From Natronorubrum bangense (GTDB lineage: Archaea > Halobacteriota > Halobacteria > Halobacteriales > Natrialbaceae), in assembly GCF_004799645.1 (NCBI RefSeq), contig NZ_CP031306.1:124001-188000 (forward strand): a stretch of 64,000 nt of DNA. The letters run 5' to 3'. This document shows, one piece after another, positions 9,660-17,520 of this stretch. A program made the position numbers and the translations under genes. Position 1 is the stretch's first letter. The number at the start of each line of letters is the position of its first letter. The notes under the pieces are model-generated. The model was not told the origin of the DNA. It made no database searches and saw only the letters and a list, made by a program, of their open reading frames with translations.

Positions 9660-9968
9660 TTATGCGACAATAATGTCGTCGCTACCTGAGTCTTCCGCTT
9701 CGTCGGTCGTCGTCTCGTCTTCGACGTCTGCATCAGCCGTGGCTTCGGCCACGTCGTCGGGTGCAGCCTCCTGGGTGTCGTCTTCGCTTGCCGTCTCTTC
9801 CGTACGGACACGTCGCTCGGGTACGCGGGTCGGCGTCTCGGTGTCCAGTTCGGCCTCGAGAACCCGGATTCGTTCTTTCGATTCGACGAGTTCGTCCGTC
9901 AGGCCCTCGACCGTCGACTCGAGTTCTGCAACTGTCGCTTCGAGTTGCTCGACGCGATTTTTCGACAT
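9660..9968 (-). CDS. small coiled-coil protein upstream of smc (DUF7518-like)
   Basis: 102 residues from the ATG at 9968; an upstream in-frame start at 9995 is less likely. Residues 1-45 form a heptad-patterned helix ('VEQLEATVAELESTVEGL'). The remainder is a very acidic, low-complexity tail ending in 'DDIIVA'. Proteins of this shape sit beside smc in haloarchaea and are annotated DUF7518, though I rely on memory of context for that name. It precedes smc by 80 bases on the same strand, so co-transcription is plausible. No enzymatic motif is present. A structural or Smc-accessory role is inference. Confidence 0.7.
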   Translation of the reverse strand: MSKNRVEQLEATVAELESTVEGLTDELVESKERIRVLEAELDTETPTRVPERRVRTEETASEDDTQEAAPDDVAEATADADVEDETTTDEAEDSGSDDIIVA

Positions 9969-10089
9969 ATCTCCTAGCGGTCCGTCCGGCAACATAAACG
10001 TACGTCAGACATAACTAACTGTTCTGGTATTTTTCGCAGCCGCGATCGGCTCACCCGCCCGAAACTGCACGTCTGGCGCCGTCAGTCGC

Positions 10090-10398
10090 TCAGTTATCGT
10101 CTTCGCGCCACTTGTATTCGCACTCGGTACAGATGAAAAAGCGCGTCTCGGATTCGTCAGCCGACCGGATCTGTTGCATATACCAGTGGGCGCGGTCGTT
10201 CCCACACTCGGGACAGTGGGCGTCGGTCTCCGGCAGCGACGTCTCCCCAGAGGATTCGATAACCTCGCTTGCTTCCTGATCGTCCGTGACGGTGTATTTG
10301 GACGCGTCGCCTTTCGGTTTCGTATAGCCACAGCTCCCGCATTCCCAGATGCCGTCGTTGGCTTTCATCATCGAACCGCATTCGTCACAGAATTCCAT
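10090..10398 (-). CDS. tfs: transcription factor S (TFIIS/RPB9-like cleavage factor)
   Basis: 102 residues from the ATG at 10398; the upstream ATG at 10422 would add eight residues not found in the family. It has two zinc ribbons: Cys4/7/20/23 at the N-terminus and Cys62/65/90/93 at the C-terminus. The C-terminal ribbon carries the acidic pair Asp81-Glu82 in 'RSADESETRF', which in TFIIS-type factors enters the RNA polymerase secondary channel and stimulates cleavage of backtracked RNA. The presence of that pair identifies an active cleavage factor rather than an RPB9-like subunit. It lies just upstream of the smc-associated coiled-coil gene, 121 bases away. Confidence 0.95.
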   Translation of the reverse strand: MEFCDECGSMMKANDGIWECGSCGYTKPKGDASKYTVTDDQEASEVIESSGETSLPETDAHCPECGNDRAHWYMQQIRSADESETRFFICTECEYKWREDDN

Positions 10399-10427
10399 CG
10401 TTATCCGGGCTACATCGGCCAAGTAAC

Positions 10428-10610
10428 TTAAGCGGCGCGTTTACCACGGGCGCGACGATTCAGTTCGTGTCCGCAAGCACCACAGATGGGCTGGTCGAAC
10501 ACGACCGCTCGTTTCCGGGGCATCGAGCCACACAACGCGGTCTTGCGTTCACCGTCTGCTGTGCGAGCGGCGCACCACTCAGGACGGCCTCCGTTCGAAC
10601 CGGTTTCCTC
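10428..10610 (-). other. possible zinc-knuckle ORF or gene remnant upstream of tfs
   Basis: An open frame of 60 codons ends with TAA at 10428-10430, only 29 bases before the tfs start. It is opened by a stop at 10611-10613 and has no ATG before codon 30 (10523). The residues read like a small zinc ribbon, with a 'WCAAR' cysteine, an 'LCGSM' cysteine, then 'ICGACGHEL' and a basic tail. Either it is a short gene with a TTG/ATG start, a 5'-truncated remnant, or chance. The opposite strand carries no confirmed gene here, so nothing forces this pattern. Confidence 0.25.
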
Positions 10611-10667
10611 TCAGAATGCCGGACGGAGTTTGGATGTTTATGTACCCGCTCGTGCTATCCCTCGAGC

Positions 10668-11990
10668 ATGTTTGGAACGAGCGGTATTCGCGGCGAGGTC
10701 GGCGACGAAGTCACGGCCGAACTGGCGCTTGCCGTCGGTCGTGCGCTGCCCTCAGAGGGGTATGAACGCGTCGTCGTTGGCCGTGATATCCGCGAGAGCG
10801 GAACGATACTGGTCGACGCACTCACTGCCGGCGTCCGAGAGTGTGGCGGCGACGTCATCGAGGTCGGTGTCGCGCCAACGCCAACCGTCGCCCGCGCTGT
10901 CGACTGGCTCGAGGCCGATGCGGGCGTCGTCGTTACGGCCTCACACAACCCGGCTAAAGACAACGGGATCAAACTCTGGTCGCCAAGCGGGCAAGCGTTC
11001 GACACTGAGCGCCGGGCGGCAATTACGGATCGCGTCGAGAACGAGCGCTACGACCTCGAGGACTGGACCGGTCTCGGCGACCGGAGCCACCACGACGGTG
11101 TGCTCGAGCGCCACGTCGAGACGGTTGTCGACAGTGTTGGCGAGGTCGACGGCCTCGAGGTGGTCGTCGACGTCGGCAATGGTGCCGGCAGCGTGACGGC
11201 GGATGCGCTGCTCGAACTGGGCTGTGAGGTTCGGACGCTCAACGCCCAGCAGGACGGGCGATTCCCGGGTCGGCCCAGCGAACCCAATGCGGAGACGCTA
11301 ACGGATCTCCAACAGTTGGTCGGCGCGACGGACGCCGATCTCGGCGTTGCCCACGACGGTGACGGCGACCGGATGATGGCCGTCGACGAGCGTGGCGAGT
11401 TCGTCCCGAAGGATCTCCTCCTCGCGCTGTTCGCCCGCGAAGCAGCGAGTGATGGGGACCGAGTCGCTGCTCCGGTGGATACGAGTCTCGCCGTCGACGA
11501 CGCGCTTGCGGCTGTCGGAGCCAGCGTGACGCGGACAGCCGTCGGTGATGTCTACGTCGCAGAACGGGCGACCGAGCCTGGGGTCGTCTTCGGTGGCGAA
11601 CCCAGCGGTGCCTGGATCTGGCCCGACGAAACGCTCTGTCCAGACGGGCCACTGGCGGCCTGTACACTCGCAGCGATGGTCGCTCGAGACGGCCCGCTCG
11701 GCGACGCGGTCGACGACCTCGAGACGTATCCGATCCGGCGAACGTCGCTCGAGGTCGAGAATAAAACAGCCGTCATGGATCGCATCGAAGCGACAGTCCG
11801 CGAGCGCGAGTTAGCGATCGATGCGTTAGATGGTATCCGGATCGACCACGGCGACGGCTGGACGCTCGTCCGTCCGAGTGGGACTGAACCCGTGATCCGT
11901 GTGACTGCCGAAGCGCGTGATCCAGAGCGAGCGGACGCGCTGTTCGAGGATACCCGCGCGCTCGTTGCCGACGCAGCCGACGCCGAATAG
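10668..11990 (+). CDS. phosphoglucosamine/phosphomannomutase family protein
   Basis: 440 residues from the ATG at 10668. The open frame continues upstream, but the family begins exactly at 'MFGTSGIRGEVG'. It has the four-domain alpha-D-phosphohexomutase signature: phosphoserine loop 'TASHNPAKDNG' (Ser92), metal-binding 'DGDGDR' loop, sugar loop 'GGEPSG' and phosphate-binding 'RPSGTEP' near the C-terminus. The enzyme moves phosphate between C1 and C6 of a hexose, feeding nucleotide-sugar and glycan synthesis. Whether glucosamine, glucose or mannose phosphate is the main substrate cannot be told from these motifs. A TATA-like 'tttatg' about 27-33 bases before the ATG suggests a nearly leaderless transcript. 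Confidence 0.9.
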   Translation: MFGTSGIRGEVGDEVTAELALAVGRALPSEGYERVVVGRDIRESGTILVDALTAGVRECGGDVIEVGVAPTPTVARAVDWLEADAGVVVTASHNPAKDNGIKLWSPSGQAFDTERRAAITDRVENERYDLEDWTGLGDRSHHDGVLERHVETVVDSVGEVDGLEVVVDVGNGAGSVTADALLELGCEVRTLNAQQDGRFPGRPSEPNAETLTDLQQLVGATDADLGVAHDGDGDRMMAVDERGEFVPKDLLLALFAREAASDGDRVAAPVDTSLAVDDALAAVGASVTRTAVGDVYVAERATEPGVVFGGEPSGAWIWPDETLCPDGPLAACTLAAMVARDGPLGDAVDDLETYPIRRTSLEVENKTAVMDRIEATVRERELAIDALDGIRIDHGDGWTLVRPSGTEPVIRVTAEARDPERADALFEDTRALVADAADAE

Positions 11991-12009
11991 GACGTGGACG
12001 TCGACCACG

Positions 12010-13155
12010 CTATCGCTCCCCGGCCAGCGCTGAAAAGAGCCGGTCTTCGAACTCAGCCCTGGTGATCCCATCGGAAGGACCGATCCCCTCCATGTGATCG
12101 ACGGATACCTGCCCACCTCCCATCCGTGCGTGGCCACCCGCATTGGCCATCGGCACATCGCTGGTTGCGTGGCGAAGTGTCTCTCCCATATGAACCCGGT
12201 CATCTCGAGAGCGCCCCGAAAGGTGGATTGTACCGTCGTTTTCGCCGTAGACGATGACCGCCGTGACACCCTCGAGCTGCATGAGTTCGTCTGCGGCCTG
12301 GGGAATCGCGTCGACGTTCGAGAGTTCGCCGACATCACAGACGGCAAACGGCCCTTCGACGCGTTTTTCGGTGATCGCCGTCGCCTTGACCTGCAACACG
12401 TCGTCGCTGACCTGTGGGTTGGCGATCCGATCCAGGAGATCCTCGTCGATGCTCGGAAAGAGCACGCCACAAGCGTCGAACTCCGCTCGCGAGCAGCCGT
12501 TCGTCAGGTGGTTCGTATCGGACAAAATCCCGTAGAGCAACCCGGTAACGAGCGCTTCAGTGACGTCGAATCGACCCGTGTCTCTGGGACCGATCGACGC
12601 ATCGAGTTCGTCGAGATACTCGACGAGAATCGTCGACGCAGCGCCGTACTCCGTGCGGACGTCGGTAAACTCTGTTCCGGTCCCATTTCCGGGATGGTGA
12701 TCGATAACTGCGATCGGCTCGACGGTCTGTGAACCCGCAAAGCCACGTGGTGTGTTGTGATCGACGAGGACGACGGCGTCAGCAGCGAGCTGTGAACTCG
12801 ATTCGATCGCCTCGAGGTCGACATCGAGGACGGTTCGAAACGCTCGGTTTTCCTGATGGCGGATTTCGCCAGTGTACTGTAATGTCGCGTCGGTGCCGAC
12901 AGACGCCGCGATCTCGTCGATAGCCATTGCACACGACATCGCGTCTGGATCCGGGTTCGGGTGCATCAACACGGCAATGTCGTCGTAGTTGGCCAGCAGT
13001 CGCTGGAGATGGACACCGGGCGGCCGCCGGAACCAGCGAACGACCCACCAGCCACTGAGGACGACTCCAACGGTCGCCACCACGAGCAACGAGAGTACCA
13101 GCGGCTCGAGAGATCGTGCCGTGTCGACGATCGGCTCGAGAACCAACACGTCCAT
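12010..13155 (-). CDS. membrane-anchored DHH/DHHA1 family phosphoesterase
   Basis: 381 residues from the ATG at 13155. Starts at 13197 (ATG) and 13206 (TTG) are in frame, but a TATA element at 13205-13214 would overlap them, favouring 13155. One N-terminal transmembrane helix (about residues 16-38) is followed by a DHH domain with 'HPNPDPDAMSC', 'LVDHN' and 'VIDHHPGNG', then DHHA1 with 'GGHARMGGG'. These are metal-dependent phosphoesterases, as in nanoRNase or cyclic dinucleotide phosphodiesterases. Which substrate this one cleaves cannot be decided. The catalytic domain should be on the cytoplasmic face. It converges with the phosphohexomutase gene, 19 bases away. Confidence 0.85.
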   Translation of the reverse strand: MDVLVLEPIVDTARSLEPLVLSLLVVATVGVVLSGWWVVRWFRRPPGVHLQRLLANYDDIAVLMHPNPDPDAMSCAMAIDEIAASVGTDATLQYTGEIRHQENRAFRTVLDVDLEAIESSSQLAADAVVLVDHNTPRGFAGSQTVEPIAVIDHHPGNGTGTEFTDVRTEYGAASTILVEYLDELDASIGPRDTGRFDVTEALVTGLLYGILSDTNHLTNGCSRAEFDACGVLFPSIDEDLLDRIANPQVSDDVLQVKATAITEKRVEGPFAVCDVGELSNVDAIPQAADELMQLEGVTAVIVYGENDGTIHLSGRSRDDRVHMGETLRHATSDVPMANAGGHARMGGGQVSVDHMEGIGPSDGITRAEFEDRLFSALAGER

Positions 13156-13204
13156 CTCGAGGAACGCACTGCGTCTCGAGATGGACTGGTTTAGCATATC
13201 ACAC

Positions 13205-13214
13205 AATTATATCG
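13205..13214 (-). promoter_or_regulatory. TATA box of the DHH phosphoesterase gene
   Basis: On the minus strand the bases read cgatataatt, a good archaeal TATA element. Initiation about 25 bases downstream (near 13183) would give a leader of roughly 28 bases to the ATG at 13155. This supports that start over the two upstream ones. Confidence 0.5.
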
Positions 13215-13253
13215 AATCCTCAAGAATTTTCCCCCGCGACTGACGGCTGCTCG

Positions 13254-14156
13254 TCAGTTGTCGTGTGTTTCTTTCAGGTAGCCGTCGATCGCGTCGCGAT
13301 ACCCCTCTCGATACGTGGGATAGGCGAACGCATAGCCCAACTCTCGCAGTTTCTCGTTGGAACAGCGTTTGCTCGTCAGAATTCGTCGCCGAGCGGCCTC
13401 TGAAAGGTCCGTCTCCTCGAGTCGGTCGGCTTTCGTCCGTTTCGGTGGCTGGGCGACGTCACAGGCCGCAGCGAGCCAGTCGGCGAACGTCCATTTGTCG
13501 ACGGGTTCGTCGTCGACGACCTGGACGACCTCCCCGCGAGCGAGATCCTCCTCGAGCAGATACCGGACGGCTCCTGCAGCATCGTCGCGATGAACCATGT
13601 TCAGGTAGCCTTCAGTGACCGGCCCCTCGAGATAGCGCTCGAGACGATAGCGGCCGGGACCGTAGAGGCCGGCGTAGCGGGCGACCGTGCCATCGAACCC
13701 ATACTCGGGTGGCAACTCGCGGGCGACTCGCTCGGCCTCGGCGAGCACCTCGGTTTTCTCGGTCGTCGGCTCGAGCGGCGTCTCCTCGTCGACCCAGTCG
13801 CCGTCGTGGTCGCCAAGGACACCCGTCGAAGAGGTGTACACCAGCCGTTCGGGGCTCGCGTCACGTTCGCCGAACGCTTCGATTGCCGTTCGGAGTCCTC
13901 CGACGTACACCTCGCGGGCTGTGTCTGCACCACGCCCACCGCTGCTGGCGGCGAAGACGATCGCGTCGACGTCCGGCACGGCCTCGAGGGCCTCCCGGTC
14001 GGTTAGATCCGCTTGTACGGCCTCGAAGCCGGCCTCGGTGATCGCCTCGATACCCTCGTCGGATCGACGCACTCCGATCGCATCGTGACCGCGGTCGGTG
14101 AGCTGTCGGCCCAGCTCGAGGCCGACGTGGCCACAGCCTAAAATTGCAACGTCCAT
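13254..14156 (-). CDS. NAD-dependent epimerase/dehydratase (extended SDR) family protein
   Basis: 300 residues from the ATG at 14156; a GTG at 14162 is an alternative. The N-terminal Rossmann motif is 'ILGCGHVGLELG', closer to the YeeZ-like atypical SDR group than to classic UDP-sugar epimerases. A 'YTSSTGVLGD' strand follows, then 'ARYAGLYGPGR', as in that group. The usual YxxxK active-site pair is not obvious, so the reaction is uncertain. The C-terminus has the 'RCSNEKLRELGYAFAYPTYREG' region typical of these proteins. It lies between the DHH phosphoesterase and a DUF5791 gene, all on the minus strand. Function is unassigned. Confidence 0.8.
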   Translation of the reverse strand: MDVAILGCGHVGLELGRQLTDRGHDAIGVRRSDEGIEAITEAGFEAVQADLTDREALEAVPDVDAIVFAASSGGRGADTAREVYVGGLRTAIEAFGERDASPERLVYTSSTGVLGDHDGDWVDEETPLEPTTEKTEVLAEAERVARELPPEYGFDGTVARYAGLYGPGRYRLERYLEGPVTEGYLNMVHRDDAAGAVRYLLEEDLARGEVVQVVDDEPVDKWTFADWLAAACDVAQPPKRTKADRLEETDLSEAARRRILTSKRCSNEKLRELGYAFAYPTYREGYRDAIDGYLKETHDN

Positions 14157-14228
14157 GTCCACAGTCGGGTATGAACCACCATAACCCCCCTGCTCGCAGC
14201 GATACTGGCTGCCACTGACCCTCGAGGC

Positions 14229-14654
14229 TCAGGGCGCGCCGTCGGCGATCACGTACTGGATGTGGACGAACTCCTCGAAAGACATCGGCGCGCGCCGTTC
14301 GATCTTCTGTTGGATCTCTTTGGCATCGAGATCGAGTTCGAGTTCGGTTTCGATGGCGTCGACATCGAGGACAGCCGTCGACATCCCCAACAGGAGATGC
14401 TCACAGGCGATCATCACTAGCTCGTCTGCGTCGGGTTCGCCGTCTTCGAGTGCCTGAATCTGGGCCACCGCCTCGAGTGTGAGTTCGGGTGACTCTCCCT
14501 CGAGAAGCGCGCTGGCGGTTTCGGCGTCGATCTCGGTCCGGTTGGCGATTTCGTCGGGGCCGTACTGGTCGATAACCGATCTGAGATCGGCCTCGTACGC
14601 TGTGCGGAGAGCAGCGGGCGAGTCGGGAACGGTCATCCGCTGTTCGTAGAACAT
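14229..14654 (-). CDS. DUF5791 family protein
   Basis: 141 residues from the ATG at 14654; an earlier in-frame start at 14687 is less likely. It is a small acidic all-helical protein beginning 'MFYEQRMTVPDSPAALR' and ending with 'MSFEEFVHIQYVIADGAP'. I recognise it as the conserved haloarchaeal family DUF5791, of unknown function. It is divergent from cetZ with about 130 bases between the starts. No catalytic motif or membrane segment is visible. Confidence 0.7.
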   Translation of the reverse strand: MFYEQRMTVPDSPAALRTAYEADLRSVIDQYGPDEIANRTEIDAETASALLEGESPELTLEAVAQIQALEDGEPDADELVMIACEHLLLGMSTAVLDVDAIETELELDLDAKEIQQKIERRAPMSFEEFVHIQYVIADGAP

Positions 14655-14720
14655 GGCAGAACGAACGGGTATCGGGCAGAAAGGCATTGCTATACAGGCA
14701 GCTTCCAGCCAGCGACCGTC

Positions 14721-14728
14721 TTTTTAAG
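14721..14728 (+). promoter_or_regulatory. TATA box of cetZ
   Basis: TTTTTAAG lies 55-62 bases before the cetZ start codon. That is the position expected for an archaeal TATA element with a leader of roughly 30 bases. Confidence 0.45.
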
Positions 14729-14782
14729 CTGACTAACAGTTTTACCGGAACGTTCAACAGGACACCGTTGCATACACGTGAC

Positions 14783-15865
14783 ATGAAAGTTGCCCTGATC
14801 GGTGTTGGGCAGGCCGGCGGTAAAGTCACTGAACGACTCGCCCGATTCGATGCGAACATGGGTTTTGGAGCCGTTCAAGGCGCGCTGGCCGTCAACTCCG
14901 CGAAAGCCGACCTCCAGTCGCTCGAGTACGTCGACACCCAGTTGATCGGCGCAGACCGCGTCAACGGACATGGCGTCGGCGGTGACAACGAACTCGGCAC
15001 GGAAGTCATGCAGTCGGACATCCAACAGGTACTGGGCGCGCTCGACGGTCGTGTTACCTCGAGTGCTGAGGCGATCTTCGTCGTCGCCGGCCTCGGTGGT
15101 GGCACCGGCAGCGGCGGCGCACCAGTGCTCGTCCATCACCTCCAGCAGGTCCACGACGTCCCCGTCTATGCGCTTGGCATCCTGCCGGGACGAAACGAGG
15201 GGGCGTTGTACCAGGCCAACGCTGGCCGCTCGCTGAAGACGATTATCCGGGAGGCCGACTCGACGCTGCTCGTCGACAACGACGCCTGGCACGCACAGGG
15301 CGAAAGCGTCGAAGGGGCGTTCGAAACGATCAACGAACGGATCGCCAAGCGCGTTGGCCTGCTGTTTGCCTCCGGCGAGGCCGTCGAGGGCGTCGGCGAA
15401 AGCGTCGTCGACTCGAGCGAGGTTATCAACACGCTGCGGGCGGGCGGGATCGCCGCCCTCGGATATGCGACCGAAATCGCAAGCGAGGACAGCGCCGAGA
15501 ACATTCGAACCGCGATGAGCGTCTCGCGACAGGCGCTGCTGACGGGGACGAGTCTGCCGGAGGCGACGACAGCCGACTCGGCCCTGCTGGTTATCGCCGG
15601 CGACCCCGACCGGATCCCTCGGAAAGGCGTCGAGCGAGCGCGGCGCTGGCTCGAGGACGAAACTGGCAGCATGCAGGTTCGCGGCGGCGACTTCCCGCTC
15701 GAGAGCGACCGGCTCGGCGCGCTCGTCTTACTCGGCGGTGTGGAACGCTCCGACCGGATTCAGGAGTTCATGGAGCGCGCACGCGAGGCAAAGCGAAAAC
15801 AGGAGACAGAACAGGCGGATCACGCCGACCAGTTCACCGACGACCGACTCGAGAATCTGTTCTGA
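14783..15865 (+). CDS. cetZ: CetZ family tubulin/FtsZ-like cytoskeletal GTPase
   Basis: 360 residues from the ATG at 14783, the start of 'MKVALIGVGQAGGKV'; the open frame continues upstream without family similarity. It has the nucleotide-binding tubulin signature 'GLGGGTGSGGAP', the N-terminal 'GVGQAGG' loop, and the 'VKGHGVGADNELG'-like segment (here 'VNGHGVGGDNELG') that separates CetZ from FtsZ. The C-terminus is short and charged, ending 'RLENLF'. CetZ proteins polymerise with GTP and control cell shape and motility in Haloferax. Which CetZ subgroup this belongs to needs a tree. A second tubulin homologue, ftsZ1, lies at 37075-38244. Confidence 0.92.
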   Translation: MKVALIGVGQAGGKVTERLARFDANMGFGAVQGALAVNSAKADLQSLEYVDTQLIGADRVNGHGVGGDNELGTEVMQSDIQQVLGALDGRVTSSAEAIFVVAGLGGGTGSGGAPVLVHHLQQVHDVPVYALGILPGRNEGALYQANAGRSLKTIIREADSTLLVDNDAWHAQGESVEGAFETINERIAKRVGLLFASGEAVEGVGESVVDSSEVINTLRAGGIAALGYATEIASEDSAENIRTAMSVSRQALLTGTSLPEATTADSALLVIAGDPDRIPRKGVERARRWLEDETGSMQVRGGDFPLESDRLGALVLLGGVERSDRIQEFMERAREAKRKQETEQADHADQFTDDRLENLF

Positions 15866-15906
15866 CGAACCCGCGGTCTCTGAACTAGTCCCCTCCCAAG
15901 CGTCGA

Positions 15907-15950
15907 CTGCAGGGTCGAACCTGGCGGTACAGATCGATTCGACCCTGCAG
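15907..15950. repeat. 13-bp perfect inverted repeat downstream of cetZ
   Basis: CTGCAGGGTCGAA (15907-15919) is followed after 18 bases by its exact reverse complement (15938-15950). It starts 41 bases after the cetZ stop codon. A stem of this length in RNA would be very stable. It could act in transcript termination or 3' protection, or be a protein site in DNA. Confidence 0.75.
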
Positions 15951-15993
15951 GTCAGGCGTGCGGTGCCACTATCGCAGCCACTGGACGTCACTG

Positions 15994-16030
15994 CACACCA
16001 GATCGCCTGACGGCTATGCGATCTGTGTGG
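15994..16030. repeat. imperfect inverted repeat
   Basis: CAGATCGC (15999-16006) pairs with GCGATCTG (16018-16025) around an 11-base loop. The stem can be lengthened through CACAC/GTGTG with a one-base bulge. It lies 43 bases after the previous hairpin. Confidence 0.6.
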
Positions 16031-16179
16031 ACATCGGTTCAGGTGTTACCATAGCGACGGCAGCCCGGCAGACACGACCGGTGAGCGCGATGCCTGCTTG
16101 AGGGACGAACTGAGTCGAGTGAACCACCGGAGGGCATCCCGGATAGAGTTCCATCGAGCGGGGTGATCGACCGCGACCG

Positions 16180-16189
16180 TTTATATACT
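16180..16189. promoter_or_regulatory. strong TATA element without an assigned gene
   Basis: TTTATATACT stands out in a GC-rich setting. Read on the minus strand it is agtatataaa, also a good TATA box, so its direction is unclear. On the plus strand it would start a transcript near 16212 with a ~285-base leader to the coiled-coil gene. On the minus strand no gene lies within 300 bases. Confidence 0.4.
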
Positions 16190-16498
16190 GTCGCAACACC
16201 CGTGTCACGGCCCAACACAGCCGAGGACGGCCGTGTCAACTGTTTTCAGGGGTTTTACGACCGGTACATTTAAATTGAAGGCGACAGTAGAATCTGATAC
16301 CAGAACGCCACCGGGGCGCGTATCGCTCGACGATCGATGACAGGAAATCTTATTCACCGAGGTTTCGCAGATTGTGAGCGAACGCTGCACACAGTCGCGT
16401 CTCCCACTGCTGGACTGACCCCCGAGCGACGGGTGTCGGCTCCGTTCGAGACGCCGATCGCCCCCGGTGCGGGTATGGCACAGAGGTTTGACTAACAC

Positions 16499-17380
16499 AT
16501 GGTAGACGAATCACAGAACATCGAACTTACAGAGGACGACCTAGAAAACAAATCGAAAGGCCAGCTTATCAAGATGGCCGGGCAGCTCCGAGATCGGCGA
16601 AACGATCTGAATCAGATGGCCTCCGAGCGCGCATCCAAGCGCGACGACCTGAACGCCAAGACGCGCGAAAAGGTCGACAAAGCCCAGGAACACCGCGAAA
16701 AGCGTGACGAGCTCAACGAGCAGGTCCAGGAACACAAGGACAGCCGTAACGAGCTCAACGCCGAGGCCAACAAGCTGTTCGACAAGGTCGAGAAGCTCAA
16801 GTCCGACATGGAACTCGACGAGGGCAAGGACCTCGAGGAGCTCAAAGAGGAAATCGAGCAACTCGAGTTCAAACAGCAGACCGAAGTCCTCTCGAGTGAA
16901 GACGAGAAAGAGCTCATCGAGAAGATCGAGTCCAAGCGCGAGGAGTACGAAGAGCGCAAGCAGAAACTCGACCAGAACGAGGATCTCGAGGAGCTCGTCG
17001 AGGAAGCCGAAGAAGTGCGTTCGGAAGCCTCGAAACACCACCAGAAGGTCACGGAGCTTGCGGACAAGGCCCAGGAACATCACAACCAGATGATCGAGGC
17101 CTACCGCGAAGCCGACGACGTCCGTGACGAGGCCGACGAGATGCACGAGTCCTTCGTCGAGGCCCAGGAGGCCGCCGACCGCCACCACGAGGACTTCGTC
17201 CGCGTCCAGAAGCGCCTGCGCGAACTGGACAAGAAAGAAGAAGAACAGCGCAAATCCCAGCGCGACAAAAAGAAAGAAGCGGCCAAAGAAGAGGCCGAAG
17301 AGATCTATCAGAAGTTCAAGGAAGGCGAAACCCTCGACACCGAGGACCTGATGAAGCTCCAGAAGACGGGGCTGCTCTAA
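16499..17380 (+). CDS. archaeal coiled-coil protein (DUF7121-like)
   Basis: 293 residues, almost wholly helical and extremely charged (Lys, Glu, Asp, Arg). Heptad-like repeats run from about residue 25 to 270, with 'KRDDLNAKTREKVDKAQ' and 'KRDELNEQVQEHKDSRNELN' repeating a similar pattern. Proteins of this design are common in archaea and are annotated as coiled-coil or DUF7121 proteins. The C-terminus 'EGETLDTEDLMKLQKTGLL' is a conserved-looking tail. It lacks any ATPase or enzyme motif. Codon use is richer in AAG/GAG than that of neighbours, simply because of composition. Function unknown. The following SppA-like gene is separated by 140 bases. Confidence 0.8.
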   Translation: MVDESQNIELTEDDLENKSKGQLIKMAGQLRDRRNDLNQMASERASKRDDLNAKTREKVDKAQEHREKRDELNEQVQEHKDSRNELNAEANKLFDKVEKLKSDMELDEGKDLEELKEEIEQLEFKQQTEVLSSEDEKELIEKIESKREEYEERKQKLDQNEDLEELVEEAEEVRSEASKHHQKVTELADKAQEHHNQMIEAYREADDVRDEADEMHESFVEAQEAADRHHEDFVRVQKRLRELDKKEEEQRKSQRDKKKEAAKEEAEEIYQKFKEGETLDTEDLMKLQKTGLL

Positions 17381-17520
17381 CGCGGTTCGTCCACCTGTGT
17401 CTTTCTGCGGATGTTTTTGAGGCTGTAGGCGCCAGCCATGGCTGCGAGCTGACTGCGTCTGAACACGTACGCTTAACTCGACGGCAGCCACAGGTGCTGC
17501 CATGACACGAGGTGTTGCCG

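Larger units (their letters stand above)
15866..16498. other. 633-base intergenic region between cetZ and the coiled-coil gene
   Basis: I see no convincing protein or tRNA gene here. The first 165 bases hold two stem-loops (15907-15950 and 15994-16030). A strong TATA element, TTTATATACT, lies at 16180-16189, but the next gene on the plus strand starts only at 16499. A second weaker word, TTTAAA, lies at 16269-16274. An unrecognised RNA gene or a long leader is possible. Confidence 0.5.

Noticed and set aside
10575..10620. tRNA suspected from 'ccggTTCGAAcgg'
   Set aside because: The base after the loop is not the required C, and no acceptor stem or D-arm was found.
10467..10667. Upstream in-frame extension of the phosphohexomutase by 67 codons
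   Set aside because: The family begins at the 'FGTSGIRGE' strand encoded at 10668. The extension has no similarity and overlaps a better cysteine-rich frame on the other strand.
15900..15960. tRNA gene suspected from a 'ggTTCGAccc' T-loop-like word
   Set aside because: No cloverleaf can be drawn: the 13-base perfect stem is too long and no anticodon arm or acceptor stem fits.
16541..17503. Long open frame antisense to the coiled-coil gene
   Set aside because: It is the complement of a Lys/Glu-rich coding sequence, giving Leu/Phe-rich nonsense; the plus-strand gene is strongly coding.
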